The notes under the pieces are model-generated. The model saw only the letters and a program-made list of their open reading frames with translations. It was not told the origin of the DNA and did no database searches. A stretch of 64,000 bases of DNA from Vandiemenella viatica (lineage: Eukaryota; Arthropoda; Insecta; Orthoptera; Morabidae), in contig CM061919.1 of assembly GCA_031002005.1 (NCBI GenBank), positions 229,240,461 to 229,304,460 on the forward strand. Direction: 5' to 3'. Position numbers and translations under genes: made by a program. Every line of letters begins with the position of its first letter. Within the stretch, counting starts at the first letter, position 1. Of the stretch, positions 12,322 through 24,084 are shown piece by piece.

Positions 12322-12720
12322 CAAAGTTATAAAAGAAGCCAAAAAATTGCAAAATGATAGATTTATTTATAACTCCACTAACAAAAGCAAAGCTATGTGG
12401 GATGTAATAAGAAAGGAAACAGGCGAAACTAAAAAAATTAGACCAAAATATTTCATTAAAATGTAGTAACGATGTAATTAGTGACCCAACTGTGGTAACA
12501 AATCTTTTCAATGATTATTTCACTGGTATTCCTGAAGAGATATTTAAAATTCTTAAATATAATTCAAAAATAGAGGATAATAAGAGAAGAACACGTGGTG
12601 GATCACTTTTTATTGATAATGTTCAAGAGGAAGAAATTGCCATTGCCTTAAAAGAACTAAAGAATAAAACAACTAATCCATGAAATGGAAAAAATCTATT
12701 AAAAAAAATTAAAAAAAGGT
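12322..12720 (+). mobile_element. LINE reverse transcriptase, continuation of the interrupted copy
   Basis: This reads VIKEAKKLQNDRFIYNST, then KAMWDVIRKETG, then a frameshifted FNDYFTGIPEE and EEEIAIALKELKNKTT. These blocks precede the catalytic reverse transcriptase core in Jockey/CR1-like LINEs, so this is the same element as 10440-11820. It stops before the YADD region. Confidence 0.7.
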
Positions 12721-13234
12721 GATGATGATGAAACAGAAAAAAAGCAATAAAATAAGAAAATAGTTGTTTTTATTTTTTTTGTCACCAGCCACTGCAGTCA
12801 GTTTGAAACCAACGATAAAAAAAATATTTTTTTGTGCACATGGTAGTGTTAACTGCAGATTCAATTCTCAAATCTGCCTTATGCCCGACCTCTCTAAAAG
12901 TGGACTCCCTATGCAGTGGCAGACGCCAGCAGCTGACTTGCCAGTGGCAGACTCTGGGAGTCAGTCGCACAGCGGGGCGCTTCCTATGGCGCAGCGGTCG
13001 CCCAGTGGTCCTGGTACCGGAAGGTCATTAGCGAGCTTGATATAATGTTTCTTTTAATGTTAGGAGTTCGGTATGAAGCCAGAAACAACTGATCATTTGG
13101 TTTTTGTTGTTTGCTGTTTGCATAATTCACTTACAAATGCATTTCTCAGAAAAAAAAATACCCATGTCATTATAAAATAAACAAAAAAGAACAACTACCA
13201 ACTGAAAATCTTGGATCGTTAACAATGGGGCTAC

Positions 13235-13619
13235 CAGGGGCGTAGGTACTATGGAGCTAGGCGGTGCAGTGCACCGGGGCCCTCACATTCAGGGGGCCCC
13301 CAAGCATACCTCAAGGGGTCCCTAAGCGCACCTCTAGGGGCCCTCAAGCGCAGTTGGGCCCAAGAGCCTTCACGGCAAACTGCCGACCTTTTTTTTTTTT
13401 TAGCTCTACCGTCGTCTAATGGGCCCCTGAGAACACAGGAGCCCCTCACTAAGGGCCCTCGCTGCTCAGGGGCCCCTAAAGAAAAATTCAAGGGCCCCCA
13501 TCCTCAGTTTAGGGGGCCCCTACCAGCACACAGAGTAAAAAAAAAGGTTGCCCGTCTGGCCTGAGGGCCCAAGATAAATTTTTTACACCGGGGCCCTTGT
13601 TGACCTAGCTACCCCACTG
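13235..13619. mobile_element. GGGGCCCC-rich hAT-like MITE
   Basis: The 385-bp element begins CAGGGGCGTAGGTAC, and the inverse of its right end begins CAGTGGGGTAGCTAGG. It is flanked by 8-bp target duplications GGGGCTAC (13227-13234) and GGGGCTAT (13620-13627), 7 of 8 identical. An 8-bp duplication and CAGNGG termini are hAT hallmarks. The body is unusually GC-rich, with repeated GGGCCC cores and one A/T island. A related copy in the opposite orientation lies at 63127-63472. Confidence 0.75.
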
Positions 13620-13975
13620 GGGGCTATGCACATGCTAATGCATTTTCTGTTTGAGACTCATTCACAGAATACTTTAACAGCAGTGCTGGTGTAAGGTTAA
13701 CACCCTGGCAAGGCAATTACGTTGCAGAACTCATTAGGACTACTTTCTAATTGTATTAAAAATATGTACAAATGTTATTAAAAATTTTCACCTGTATTTA
13801 TATGAATTCACAATGTTAATTTTTTATGTATGATTTAATATGAACAGTGGGAACTTTCAGGAACTTTCAGAAAATTAGAATCAATAATACAATAAAAATA
13901 CTAAATCAAGTTTTAATTGTAATCAAACAATGCAAAGTAGATTGTATTTTTTTAAGGCTTCTGTAATAATAAATT

Positions 13976-14870
13976 CTAGATGACCCGTGCGAAAATTTCC
14001 TGAATAAATGAATAGTAAAGTTAGGGGTTTGTAATAGGATTAAAGAAGAACCGCCTCATTTGTTTCAATTGTTTATTTGTTTAGTGTAATAGGTATATAA
14101 CAAAAATCAATGCCAGTGAAGCAGTTTATTAATATCTCTGTGATATGTGCTACTGCTGTCTAACAGCTTGGCTCTGAACTGTCTCATGCACGTGACATTT
14201 ACAGTTATTACTTTTATCCTTAATGGGTCAAATTCAAAAAAATTCGTTCTTAAGATATGATTTGACCAAAGCAGAGACCTTAATTTTTAATATGATAGCT
14301 CATTTATCTAGTTCAGTTAGATATCAAGGGAGACAAATAGCTCATCATAAAAAAAACTTTAAGGAAATAATAATCATTTTTCCCTTTAATGGTCAAATTC
14401 CGAAAAATTCATTTCTTAAATAAGATGTGACCATGGCGGAGACCTTAATCTTTCAATTGATATCTCCTTTATCTATCTCGGTTAGATATCAAGGAAGATA
14501 AATGACTCGTGACACAAAAACGCGTTGTGGAAATATTGATACGTTTGCCCTTTAAGGGACGAATTCCGAATTTTTTTTTGTCTTAATACATGATGTCGCC
14601 AAAGCGAAGATCTTAATCTTTAAAATGATACTTCATTTAATGAGCTCAGTTAGGTATATAGCAAGCAAGATAAATGGCTCATAACATAAAAACAGCATTT
14701 TTTGAAATATTGATAGTTTTGCCCTTTAACCGTAAAATTAAAAAAAAAACTATTTTCTTAAAATATGATATGATTAATCTTTAGAATGATACCACATTTA
14801 TCAATTTCAGTTAGATACAAAGGAAGATCATGACTTGTGAAAAAAAACTTATAGAAATAATATTATGATA
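13976..14870. mobile_element. Dispersed element with ~168-bp tandem core, copy 1 (about 4 monomers)
   Basis: The left end is CTAGATGACCCGTGCGAAAA. A non-repetitive segment follows, then monomers whose CCTTTAA anchor recurs near 14219, 14382, 14551 and 14723. It ends in an ACTTATAGAAATAATAT block shared with the copies ending at 23445 and 61955. Each monomer contains GTTAGATATCAAGG and GACACAAAAA. No coding capacity is seen. This copy carries the fewest monomers and a longer unique left part. Confidence 0.7.
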
Positions 14871-15584
14871 TAGCAACAAATAACACGAAGGCAATAAACA
14901 ATATTAATAAAGTTGTTAGATTATATTGTATTTTTATTACCTTATCTTTCATTAAATTTTGCTATCTTTTTTCACCAAACATTGTCCTTCCCAGACTAGT
15001 CTTGTACAGTGGTGAAGAAACATCATATGTCATTTACACTCTAATTCCACCAATTTTTTATCGTCCCCCACAGTAAATAACAGCTTTCGGTCTGGCATAT
15101 TTTGAATGTTCTGCTAGCGGCTGTGTCTATATTGCTCTCAGACCAGTACAGTCACATGGCTCAAGTGGCCGTTTTCGAGAACGCGGGTCACCGCCGCTTC
15201 ATAGGAAGCGCTCCCGTTGCTTTCCATTGTAGCATTGTTTGTGTTCATCTTGTGATTTGTTTTTTCATTTGTGGTATTGCAACAGTACATAGTTGATACC
15301 AGAACAAAAGAAATGTTTTTAAAATACAATATTTATGAACCTATATGACTACCTTAAACATTGTATTTATAGAATACTATCCTTCACTCCCTAAACTTAT
15401 TGATCATGTTGTTTAAAACAATAATGTATTACAGACATAATGTTTCATGCATCACTATCTAATCACATCTTCCCCATCATTATTCATAACTGTGTTAATA
15501 TCTTCTATTGACATAGCCATAATATTATTTGTACATATACGCGTACAGTAATGATACTAAGGAAAAAGAAAATGGCTTTTGGCA
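14871..15584. other. Intronic DNA with one inverted-repeat arm
   Basis: Around 15185-15218 the sequence is the inverse of a segment near 12975-13005 (shared core GCGCTTCCTATG). This suggests a decayed terminal-repeat pair bracketing 13.0-15.2 kb. Nothing else is recognised. Confidence 0.35.
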
Positions 15585-15950
15585 ATATAAATCACAAAGG
15601 AAAGGAAAACTGACTCATCACTCACCAAAGTTGAAGGTTGCGACGAGTTAAAAATATATATGACAAACAAAAACATTTACAATATTTCAGGTTTACACCG
15701 TAATCATGTTCTGGAGAATGATTCATGCGTTTCGGGAGGTTTGCACACGTTGAAGTTTGTCATGGGGTAAACTTCAGTGTGTGCACCCCACCTGAACTAC
15801 ATGACTCATTCCATAGTACATGAATAAGCTGTAAAACCGAAATATAGTATGTTTTTGTTCATTGTATGTGCTCACTCATTTCAGTCTTCAACTTGGTGAG
15901 TGATGAGTAATTTTCTCTTTTCTTTGTCATTTGTATGTATACAGTAACAC
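15585..15950. mobile_element. Foldback MITE, copy 2
   Basis: The left arm (about 15587-15636: ATCACAAAGGAAAGG, then CATCACTCACCAAAGTTGAAG) is the inverse of the right arm (about 15884-15940: CTTCAACTTGGTGAGTGATG, then TTTCTTTGTCATTTGTATG). That gives imperfect terminal repeats of about 50 bp. The middle includes ACAATATTTCAGG, shared with the copy at 9425. It is non-coding. Confidence 0.65.
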
Positions 15951-17733
15951 TTATTCATGTGGAGGAAAGAAATTGTTTACTCTTCCTCTTTATGTGGTCT
16001 AATATGACTCATAAGGAGTCTCTGATCTGGCTACTATTTGTCATTACAGATTACCAGAATACAGATGTTTCTAAATAGATCTATAAAACAGACTATTGAT
16101 TCTAGTTACTCTCTGTTATGGTCTCCCTATCACTGCAATTTTTCTTACTGTTTTATCAGTTCTTCTGTAAACTAGAAACGTTATTTCCGCTTTTTATCTA
16201 AAATTTTATTTCACTTTTACCAGGAACCAGTTGTGTGGCTAAAACATTTTCCTTAAATGAATTGTTTGTTATAATGAAATTAAAATAGAGAAATATGTTA
16301 AAGGATTCACAGTTCAGATGAGCCACAAAAATTTATTTCATATGTGATTGTTTCATGCAGTAAGATAAATTAGTATTAGTATCGTGGTAGAAGGGCAGCA
16401 GGGATAAGGTCCACAAACATGAAATACTCAATATTTCGGAGCTATGCTCTCACTCATGAAATTGGAAACATGCGACTTATCTTGTAAAGGCAACCATGGC
16501 GAACACTTCCAGGTTAATGGTGATTTTGATCATTACAATCAGACTGATGGTCATGTGAGAGAAAGCCAATATCAGTAGAAATGTTAATTGCAGAAATGAA
16601 ATTAATCAAAATTAAATAAGAAGAGGCATGTAAAAGAGGTGAAAAATTACTTAAAATGTAAAACATAAATAAAAAATAAATTAAAAACATGAAACTAAAA
16701 TCTGTATGTAAATATAAATTATATCTGTCCTACTCCACTGTTTCTGAAATTTATCATTTCAGTTAACAGTAAATATATGAATCCAAAACATACTGTTTAC
16801 AAGTGTTAAACTAGTTTCTTGTAGACTGTGTTGTTGCTTTATGGTGACTTAAATATTTTTCATCATTTTAGTGAACAATCCAACCCAGGTCACTACTGGT
16901 ACCATAGCATCCCAGTCCTTCTTTTGTGTGACTGATTTTCTGTTTCAGTATGAGAAATATCACACTTGCTTTCTATGAGAGCTGGTGCTGAGCAGGTCAA
17001 CCTATACCATCAACCATTTTGTATCGAGAATCAAGTGGATTAACATGTTCTGTTTCCATTATTTGGATTAGTTGTGAGAAGTTGTTTACAACTATATTTT
17101 TTAGAGTAGGGCTGAGTAACAAATGGAGAATTTACATGTTAGGAAAGTATCAGCTGTGATCCACAATTGAAGACCAAGGAAACTAAATACAATTTATCTT
17201 GCTAGCACTAGAAAAATAAAGTAATTCTGCCACATACATATTCTTCCAGCATATATCAAGAAGTTGATATAAAATTGTGCTCCTTAAATGTATATGTATG
17301 TTCAGCAAAAACAAATATTTAGTTTCTGCATCTGTAGTAGCTTACAGATCCTTCTCTTACAAACAAATACTGCATGCATTACCAGCATTGTAGTTTGTGA
17401 ATAGATCTGTGGAGTAGGGAATCAAAATGCCTGTGTATACTGAATAGCAGATCTAGATACTGCACAGAAGACCACAATGATATACCCCATATAACCTTTA
17501 TACACTTCTGTTGCAAATATTTGATCACCAGCTTTGTTAAAGTAGCTTATTTACTTTTGGCACTAGAAACTAATTTTTTTAAAATCATTCTTCAGAATCA
17601 AGTAATGCTAATCCACTTATTTGCAATCTGTCTGCACAAAACTATTTAATATTAAATAAAATTATTTAATATTTTGCTGCAGGAGTAATGTTTCCTGTTA
17701 CTGACATGGATTTTTTCCCCTCTCCATTTACAG
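15951..17733. other. Intronic DNA, nothing recognised
   Basis: AT-rich sequence up to the next exon. A segment at 16380-16500 shares ATATTTCGGAG-type wording with the foldback MITEs and may be a further decayed copy. I see no other feature. Confidence 0.35.
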
Positions 17734-17879
17734 TCCTGTTGCTCAGTACAATGAGATGACACATGATGGGTACAACAAATTTGGCAGCAGTGGCCCAGGT
17801 AATTATTACAATAATCTGCCATACCAAGGACCACCTGTGCATAACAGCTGGCAGTCACAAAGGCAACCTACCAGACTAG
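17734..17879 (+). CDS. Coding exon of single-pass membrane protein
   Basis: This is a 146-nt exon bounded by CCATTTACAG and the donor GTATGT. It contributes 1 nt to the split Ser codon, 48 codons beginning PVAQYNEMTHDGYNKFGSSG and ending QSQRQPTRL, then 1 nt of a split Gly codon completed at 24085. The peptide is rich in Gly, Asn, Tyr, Pro and Gln, hydrophilic and without Cys, as expected of an unfolded extracellular stalk. Splice sites and phase agree on both sides. I do not recognise the family. Confidence 0.8.
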
Positions 17880-18083
17880 GTATGTTTGGAAGATAATCTG
17901 TAAATTTAAAGATTACTAGTATCTGCCGTTACTGATATTATGGTTATTTATTAATTACTCAGGGACTTAAGCACAAGAGGAAATTCCTCTATACATCTTC
18001 TACTCACCCTTTGTGGCCATGTTTACTGTAAAATAAACAGTCAACCCCAAGGCTCTTTCCCATATAACAGACCACGCTGCAAG

Positions 18084-18476
18084 ATGTGTGAAATACACCA
18101 TGCTTCCACCACTTTCATCAACCCGGTCACAGGGGAAAGCTTCCCTATCATAGGACACACCACCTGTGAAACCACACATGTAATATACCAGTTAACATGC
18201 AACCACTGCCTGGCTTCATATATAGGTTTGACCACTAATGCACTCTCCATAAGAATGAATGGCCACCGTCAGACGGTGTTCACACAGAACCCAAAGCACC
18301 CAGTTGCTGCCCATGCTATAACCCATGACTTGAATAATTTCAACTCTTGTTACACAGTCCATGCTATCAGAGTTCTCCCTAATAGCAGCAGTTTCTCTGA
18401 ACTCAGAAGGTGGGAACTTGCCTACCAGTACAAACTTGGCACAAGGCAACCACCTGGTCTCAACTTAAGATAATGC
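18084..18476 (+). pseudogene. GIY-YIG endonuclease domain of a truncated Penelope-like element
   Basis: 129 codons remain open from the first Met to the stop. In intact elements this domain is fused behind a reverse transcriptase and makes the nick that primes insertion. Here it lies alone in an intron, so it is a relic even though this stretch has no frameshift. The N-terminal reverse transcriptase is missing. Confidence 0.8.
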
Positions 18477-18595
18477 CCGGTCATTATTATTAGTAGCACA
18501 TATGTTTAACCTTTTTTTTTTATTCCTCTCCTTTCCATTACCTATACTGAACCACCACTAACCTGAGGTGATGTTTACTTCATAAATATTATTAT

Positions 18596-18631
<36 letters not shown>

Positions 18632-18818
18632 CTAATTATATTTTGATCTTCCCACCAACCAGAAATTAGTTTGGATATTTATTTTTGTTCGGGTATTAGC
18701 TCTTTTTCACTGCCCCTCTACTTTTCCGATGTTTGAATTTACCCCCACCATTTTCTCAACCGGCGGTCTTTCTGTGAGGCAAACTCCGGCTGCACCCACC
18801 TCTCATAATGTTCTCTCG

Positions 18819-18843
18819 TTGACGAAGGGTTTCTTTCCCGAAA
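18819..18843 (+). ncRNA. Hammerhead-ribozyme-like core, degenerate
   Basis: TTGACGA, then a GGG...CCC stem, then GAAA. This matches the layout CUGANGA - stem II - GAAA except for T in place of the first C. Penelope-like elements are known to carry hammerhead motifs near their ends. No stem I or III partner was verified, so activity is doubtful. Confidence 0.3.
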
Positions 18844-19144
18844 ATTTCTTTATTGTTGTGTTTGTGTCTTTTATGTAATTTTGCGTGTGGAATAATTTTT
18901 TATGGGGGCACTTATAGATCGTTTTCAGTAAATTCCACCCCCCCCCCCCCCCCGGGTTTCCTTGGTTTGTTTTATGCCAGTGACCTTATGACCGCAACCG
19001 CGTTTCCACTGTGCAGTCTAATTATCATTTTCGGGCTTAGGTCCTTCCACCCCCACCCCCGCCTCCCGCCATGTTGTTTCTCCCCCCTCCCTCTCCGCCC
19101 CGACCAGCCGACCATGTGCACCCCGTGTGGTCTCCTCAGTTGGT

Positions 19145-19340
19145 TGCTAGCTTCCGCGGGGCAGCCACCTCATCCTACAACCTGATGAAGAGCTAAGCTC
19201 GAAAATTTGTATTACCAAAGATGAGGGCTCCAGCGGCGTCAAAACACGAAAAAACACACAAACACAAACATAATACAAATTTTCGAGCTTAGCTCTACAC
19301 CAGGTTGTAGGATGAGGTGGCTGCCCCGCGGAAGCTAGCA
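19145..19340. repeat. 70-bp inverted repeat with 56-bp loop
   Basis: Arms 19145-19214 and 19271-19340 are reverse complements with 68 of 70 matches. Each arm starts TGCTAGCTTCCGCGGGGCAG in its own orientation and ends ATTTGTATTA at the loop. The loop is non-palindromic. The left arm contains CTGATGA (19182-19188), a short GAGC/GCTC stem and GAAA (19201-19204); the right arm has that core mutated. The arms probably derive from the end region of a Penelope-like element. Confidence 0.9.
19182..19204 (+). ncRNA. Hammerhead-ribozyme-like core in the inverted-repeat arm
   Basis: CTGATGA plus a GAGC-TAA-GCTC stem plus GAAA reproduces the conserved hammerhead core, although position 10.1 pairs A with C, which weakens stem II. 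It belongs to the Penelope-like 3' region. No cleavage triplet or stem I was confirmed. Confidence 0.35.
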
Positions 19341-19652
19341 TTTTTCTCCTATCCCAATGTCTAATATATCCGCTCTCAGCGCCTTTGTTTCCAAACAAAC
19401 TATATATATATATATATATATATATCACCCTCCCTTCTTCATTTTCTCCTGTTCACAAAGAGCCAAGTCTCGAAATATTCATTGTTTTTCCTGGGTTTTG
19501 TGTTTATTTATGTGTTCACCCCATGATACCATCATATAAGGTAAGTGATGGTTCATTTTGCTATCCCTTTATTTTTGTAAATCCATTCACTAATTAGCTC
19601 CTATTATTTCCTGGTAACTATATATATATATATACACAAAAGAAACACATTA

Positions 19653-20142
19653 CGGCAAACGTCTGGTTATCCGAGTTCCAATTATCCGAGCCGTCGAGTT
19701 AACCGGGGCAAATTTTTGAAATATGATAGGGAGCTATTATGAAGATATGGAATATTTTTCCAACTAGAGTGTGTATGATATTAAGCATGATACTGTAGCG
19801 CTTGCATGTATCGCCTGTTGCTGGTTCAAGTATGAGTCACGTCTACTGGCTGTAGTTAGGTCGAGCCTTTGCTGTTGTATGCGTTCGCGCCTTTTGTCAG
19901 TCCATCCCGTGGCAGGTCACAGAAGACAATTAAAGATTTTTTTGGCAAGTGATCGTAATTAATGTACAAAACAACTTTATTCCTCCACAAATTAGTTTTA
20001 CACTATAAATAAATTGTATTATTTCAGTTTCAATACTTTTTTGATTCATTGTAACCTCTTTCCAAAACCTCCGGTTACCCAAGTTTTTCGTTATCCGATG
20101 TGGTCCCGGTCCTGTTTACCTCGGATAATCTGACTTCTACTG
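19653..20142. mobile_element. Pogo-type MITE
   Basis: The left end CGGCAAACGTCTGGTTATCC and the inverse of the right end CAGTAGAAGTCAGATTATCC share the GATTATCCGAG-like core typical of pogo/Tigger termini. Both ends abut TA (19651-19652 and 20143-20144), the target duplication expected for this superfamily. The 490-bp interior has no transposase. Confidence 0.7.
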
Positions 20143-20144
20143 TA

Positions 20145-21098
20145 CTTCATTTAAGCATGAATTTACCCCCTTTTTAATGTAGCTCTATTATATGATTAAC
20201 ATGTATTAGAAATACTGTCCAAAATTAATCTTTGTGTAACACTAATAGTAAAATGCTAATGTTAAAACGCTAAGTTACACACAATTATTCATGCTCTGTA
20301 ACTGAATTATTTAATTATCACAATAGGAAGCACTGTTTGTTGGTGATTATATATCAAATTTCCTCTTTCTTTGTCACCATGCTAATATAATACATGCCAA
20401 GGACCACATGCAAAAATGCATAATATGGGGTCATTCTTAATTTATGTCACAGATTAAAGGGAGGGGTTGGGAAGGTGTCCACTACATTTTGACATGAAAA
20501 AGAGGAAATACTGTTTTAATCAAGTTATGCATTAAAAGTTTCAAAATTTCTGATATCAAGAGATTAAAAAAAGGATGACAATTTATGGATTTGCCACATT
20601 CATAAATCAGACAGAAAAGAGCATAATCTCAAGTTTTAAACTATCAACCAGAGTAAAATTGTTTTAGGTTATTTTCGTTTAAAAGAACCATCCTGTAACT
20701 GATACAATTTTTTTAATTTTATTTATGTTCATAAAAGTATTTCTAATAATGAAAAAAGGAGACAATAAATACACACTATTTTGGGACTCCTTAATCATGT
20801 GAGGGAGTGTAACTGGCATACATAGTACTCTAGCATATGCATGAACTGTTATATTTAATGTATGAATCAGCATTAGTTCTTGCTGATTCCCATTTTAGTT
20901 TACTCTTCACTTACCGTATACTCTCTTACATGATTTGTTTGCCCAAAATATTATTTATTTGATTTGTTTGCTTTTTTCTTTTAAATTTAACTGAAACCCT
21001 CCTGCCTGCAGCTATGGTATGTGGTGGATTTAATTTCTCTATCCTTGTTAGAATTCATATTGTCTCTTACCATTATTTCCTGATGCATTATTATATAA
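20145..21098. other. Intronic DNA, nothing recognised
   Basis: AT-rich, with no open frame of interest and no transposon ends. Confidence 0.35.
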
Positions 21099-23445
21099 CT
21101 AGACGACCCATGCGAAAATTTCGCGAAAAAAAATTCTGTGAAAAGTGAGGTAGAATATGTCACCAAAGCTGAGTCATTACTCTTCATACACCTACTTCAT
21201 TTATCGATTTTGATTGTATATCCAGGCAGATAAATGGCTAGAGACACAAAAAACACATTTTAGAAAAATTAACATTTTTGCCCTTTAAGGGTCGAATTAC
21301 GAAAAATTCCTATCTTAAATTATAATGTTACCACGGCGGTGACCTTAATCTTTAGTATGATACCTCATTTACCTATATCGGTTAGATATCAAGTGAGATA
21401 AATGGCACGTGACACAAAAATGCGTTATAGAAGCATTTATACTTTTTCCATTTAAGGGTTGAATTCCAAAAACATTCTTTCTTAAAATATGATGTCATCA
21501 AATCTGAGACATTACTCCTCATAATCTTACTTGATTTTTCGATTTTGGTTAGATATCCAATGAGATAAATTGCTTAAGACACAAAAAATGATTTTTAGAA
21601 AAATTAACATTTTTGCCCTTTAAGGGTCGAATTACGAATAACTCCTTTCTTAAAATATAATGTTACCATGGCGGAGACCTTATTATTTAATATGATACCT
21701 CATTTAGCTATATTGGTTAGATAATAAGGGAGATAAATCGCTCGTGACACAAAAATGCGTTATAGAAAAATTTATACTTTTTCCCTTTAATGGTTGAATT
21801 CCAAAACAATTATTTCTTAAAATATGATTTCACAAAGCTGAGACATTACTCCTTATAATCCTACTTCATTTATAGATTTTTGTTAGATATCCAGGGAGAT
21901 AAATGGCTCGAGATACAAAAAACGAATTTTAGAAAAATTAGCATTTTTGCCCTTTAAGGGTCGAATTACGAAAAATTCCTCTCTTAAAATATAATGTTAC
22001 CATGGCGGAGACGTTATTATTTAATATGATACCTCATTTATCTATATCGGTTAGATATTAAGGGAGATAAATCGCTCGTGACACAAAAATGCGTTTTAGA
22101 AAAATTTATACTTTTTCCCTTTAAGGGCTGAATTACAAATACATTCTTTCTTAAAATATGATTTCACAAAGCTGAGACATTACTCCTCATAATCCTACTT
22201 CATTTATCGATTTTGGTTAGATATCCAGGGAGATAAATGGCTCGAGATACAAAAAACGCATTTTATAAAAATCGCCATTTTTGCCCTTTAAGGTTCGAAA
22301 AACGAAATATTCTTTTCTTGAAATATAATGTTACCATGGCGGTAACCTTATTCGTTAATATGATACCTCATTTATCTATATCGGTTAGATATTAAGGGAG
22401 ATAAATCACTTGTGACACAAAAATGCGTTATTGAAAAATTTAAACTTTTTCCCTTTAAGGGTTGAATTCCAAAAACATTCTTTCTTAAAATATTATGTCG
22501 CAAAGCTGAGACATTACTCCTCATAATCCTACATCATTTATCGATTTTTGTTAGATATCCAGGGAGATAAATGGCTCGAGATACAAAAAACGTATTTTAG
22601 AAAAATCGTCATTTTTGCCCTTTAAGGGTCGAAAAACGAAAAATTCTTTTCTTGAAATATAATGTTACCACGGCGGAAACCTTATTTGTTAGTATGATAC
22701 CTCATTTATCTATATCGGTTACATATTAAGGGAGATAAATCGCTCGTGACACAAAAATACGTTATTGAAAAATTTAAACTTTTTCCCTTTAAGGGTTGAA
22801 TTCCAAAAACATTCTTTCTTAAAATATTATGTCACAAAGCTGAGACATTACTCCTCATAATCCTTCTTCATTTATCGATTTTGTTTCGATATCCAGGGAG
22901 ATAAATGGCTCGAGATACAAAAAACGCATTTTAGAAAACTCCCCATTTTTGACCTTTAAGGGTCGAAAAACGAAAAATTCTTTTCTTGAAATATAATGTT
23001 ACCATGGCGGAGACCTCGATCTTTAATATGATACCTCATTTATCTATATTGGTTAGATATTAAGAGAGATAAATCGCTCGTGACACAATTACGCATTGCA
23101 AAAATATTGATACTTTTGCCCTTTAAGGGTCGAATTACGAAAAATATCTGTCTTAATATATGACGTCACTAAAGCGGAGATCTTAATCTTTAAAATAATA
23201 CTATATTAAACGATTTCATATACGTATCCAGGGAGATAAATGACTCGTAACACAGAAAACAGCATTTTAGAAAGATTGACATTTTTGCCCTTTAAGGGTC
23301 GAATACCGAAAACTTCATTTCTTAAAATATGATGTGACCAAAGTGGAGACCATAAGCTTTAAAATGACACCTCATTCATTGATTTCGGTTAAGTATGAAG
23401 GAAGATATAGGCTTGTGACAAAAAAATACCTTATAGAAATAATGT
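21099..23445. mobile_element. Dispersed element with ~168-bp tandem core, copy 2 (about 13 monomers)
   Basis: The left end is CTAGACGACCCATGCGAAAA. The anchor CCCTTTAAGGGT recurs near 21282, 21449, 21617, 21784, 21952, 22119 and on to 23288, a spacing of 167-168 bp. Two monomer types alternate. One has GGGTCGAATTACGAAAAA and ACCATGGCGGAGACC; the other has GGGTTGAATTCCAAAAAC and AGCTGAGACATTACTCC. The real period is therefore a dimer of about 335 bp. The final units differ (TGACGTCACTAAAGCGG) and end in the shared ACCTTATAGAAATAAT block. It is non-coding. Confidence 0.8.
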
Positions 23446-23452
23446 ATATGAT

Positions 23453-23640
23453 AAGTTACCAAGAGAAATGATGAATAATTTACCAAAAACAGTATAAGAA
23501 TTTAAAGTTGAAATTTGTAGAGGGCAATTGTAGTTGGGTGCTGGACTGGGGAAAAGTGGGTGTGTAGGAAAATTGTCACTGGAGCTTGTGTTCCATTGCA
23601 ATTAAAATTATGGTAATTTAATTTTTTACCAGTTCATTTA
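23453..23640 (+). mobile_element. LINE 3' end, plus strand
   Basis: Reads KLPREMMNNLPKTV, then the 3' UTR words GTGTGTAGGAAAATTGTCAC and AGCTTGTGTTCCATTGCAAT, matching in inverse the copy at 2490-2900. It directly abuts the right end of the tandem-core element, so that element appears to have inserted into or beside this LINE. Confidence 0.65.
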
Positions 23641-24084
23641 TAGAAATTGTTTATAACATTTTTAATAGCGTGTTTTGCTCCATGTAATAATTAACATACA
23701 TTTCAAACCTTCACACATAATTTAGCAGTGTGAGCCACATAATTGAATAAATACTTTTACTTCCAAGGCAAAAATATCTGAATTTTGATCTCAGGATTTG
23801 CTGTCATGTTGGCTGAAGCAACAATGTGACCAGTGTAACATCAGTTCAGAAGATTAATTAGGTTTTGTTTTGTTGAAGTCATTTTTTAAAGAACATCAGA
23901 CTTCATAAAGACATACCACTTCCTTATTCATTGCAGCAATTTGGTGACTGACATGAGTAGGTCATATTTCTAGCAAAACAATTTTTAAAAAAAAGATAAA
24001 TAAGTAATTCAGAATCTTAAATTTTGAAATGTCTGTATACAATTTCAGTCAAACACAACAGGATATCTATATTTTTTGTTGCAG

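Larger units (their letters stand above)
18000..18850 (+). mobile_element. Penelope-like element 3' part with GIY-YIG endonuclease
   Basis: The open frame from about 18042 to the stop at 18474 encodes the C-terminal endonuclease of a Penelope-like retroelement. It begins with a Cys motif (RPRCKMCEIHH). Counting from the Met at 18084, it continues with VIYQLTCNHC (residues 33-42), YIGLTT (46-51) and RMNGHR (57-62), and later HPVAAHAITHD. VIY...YIG is the GIY-YIG signature, and the CxxC plus RxNxH layout is typical of the Penelope type. The reverse transcriptase is absent, so the copy is 5'-truncated. A TA repeat (18601-18628) and a hammerhead-like core (18819-18843) follow. Confidence 0.85.

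Noticed and set aside
13249..13491. Minus-strand 80-codon frame, Pro/Arg/Gly-rich
   Set aside because: It lies wholly within the GGGGCCCC-rich MITE and arises from its GC-rich composition.
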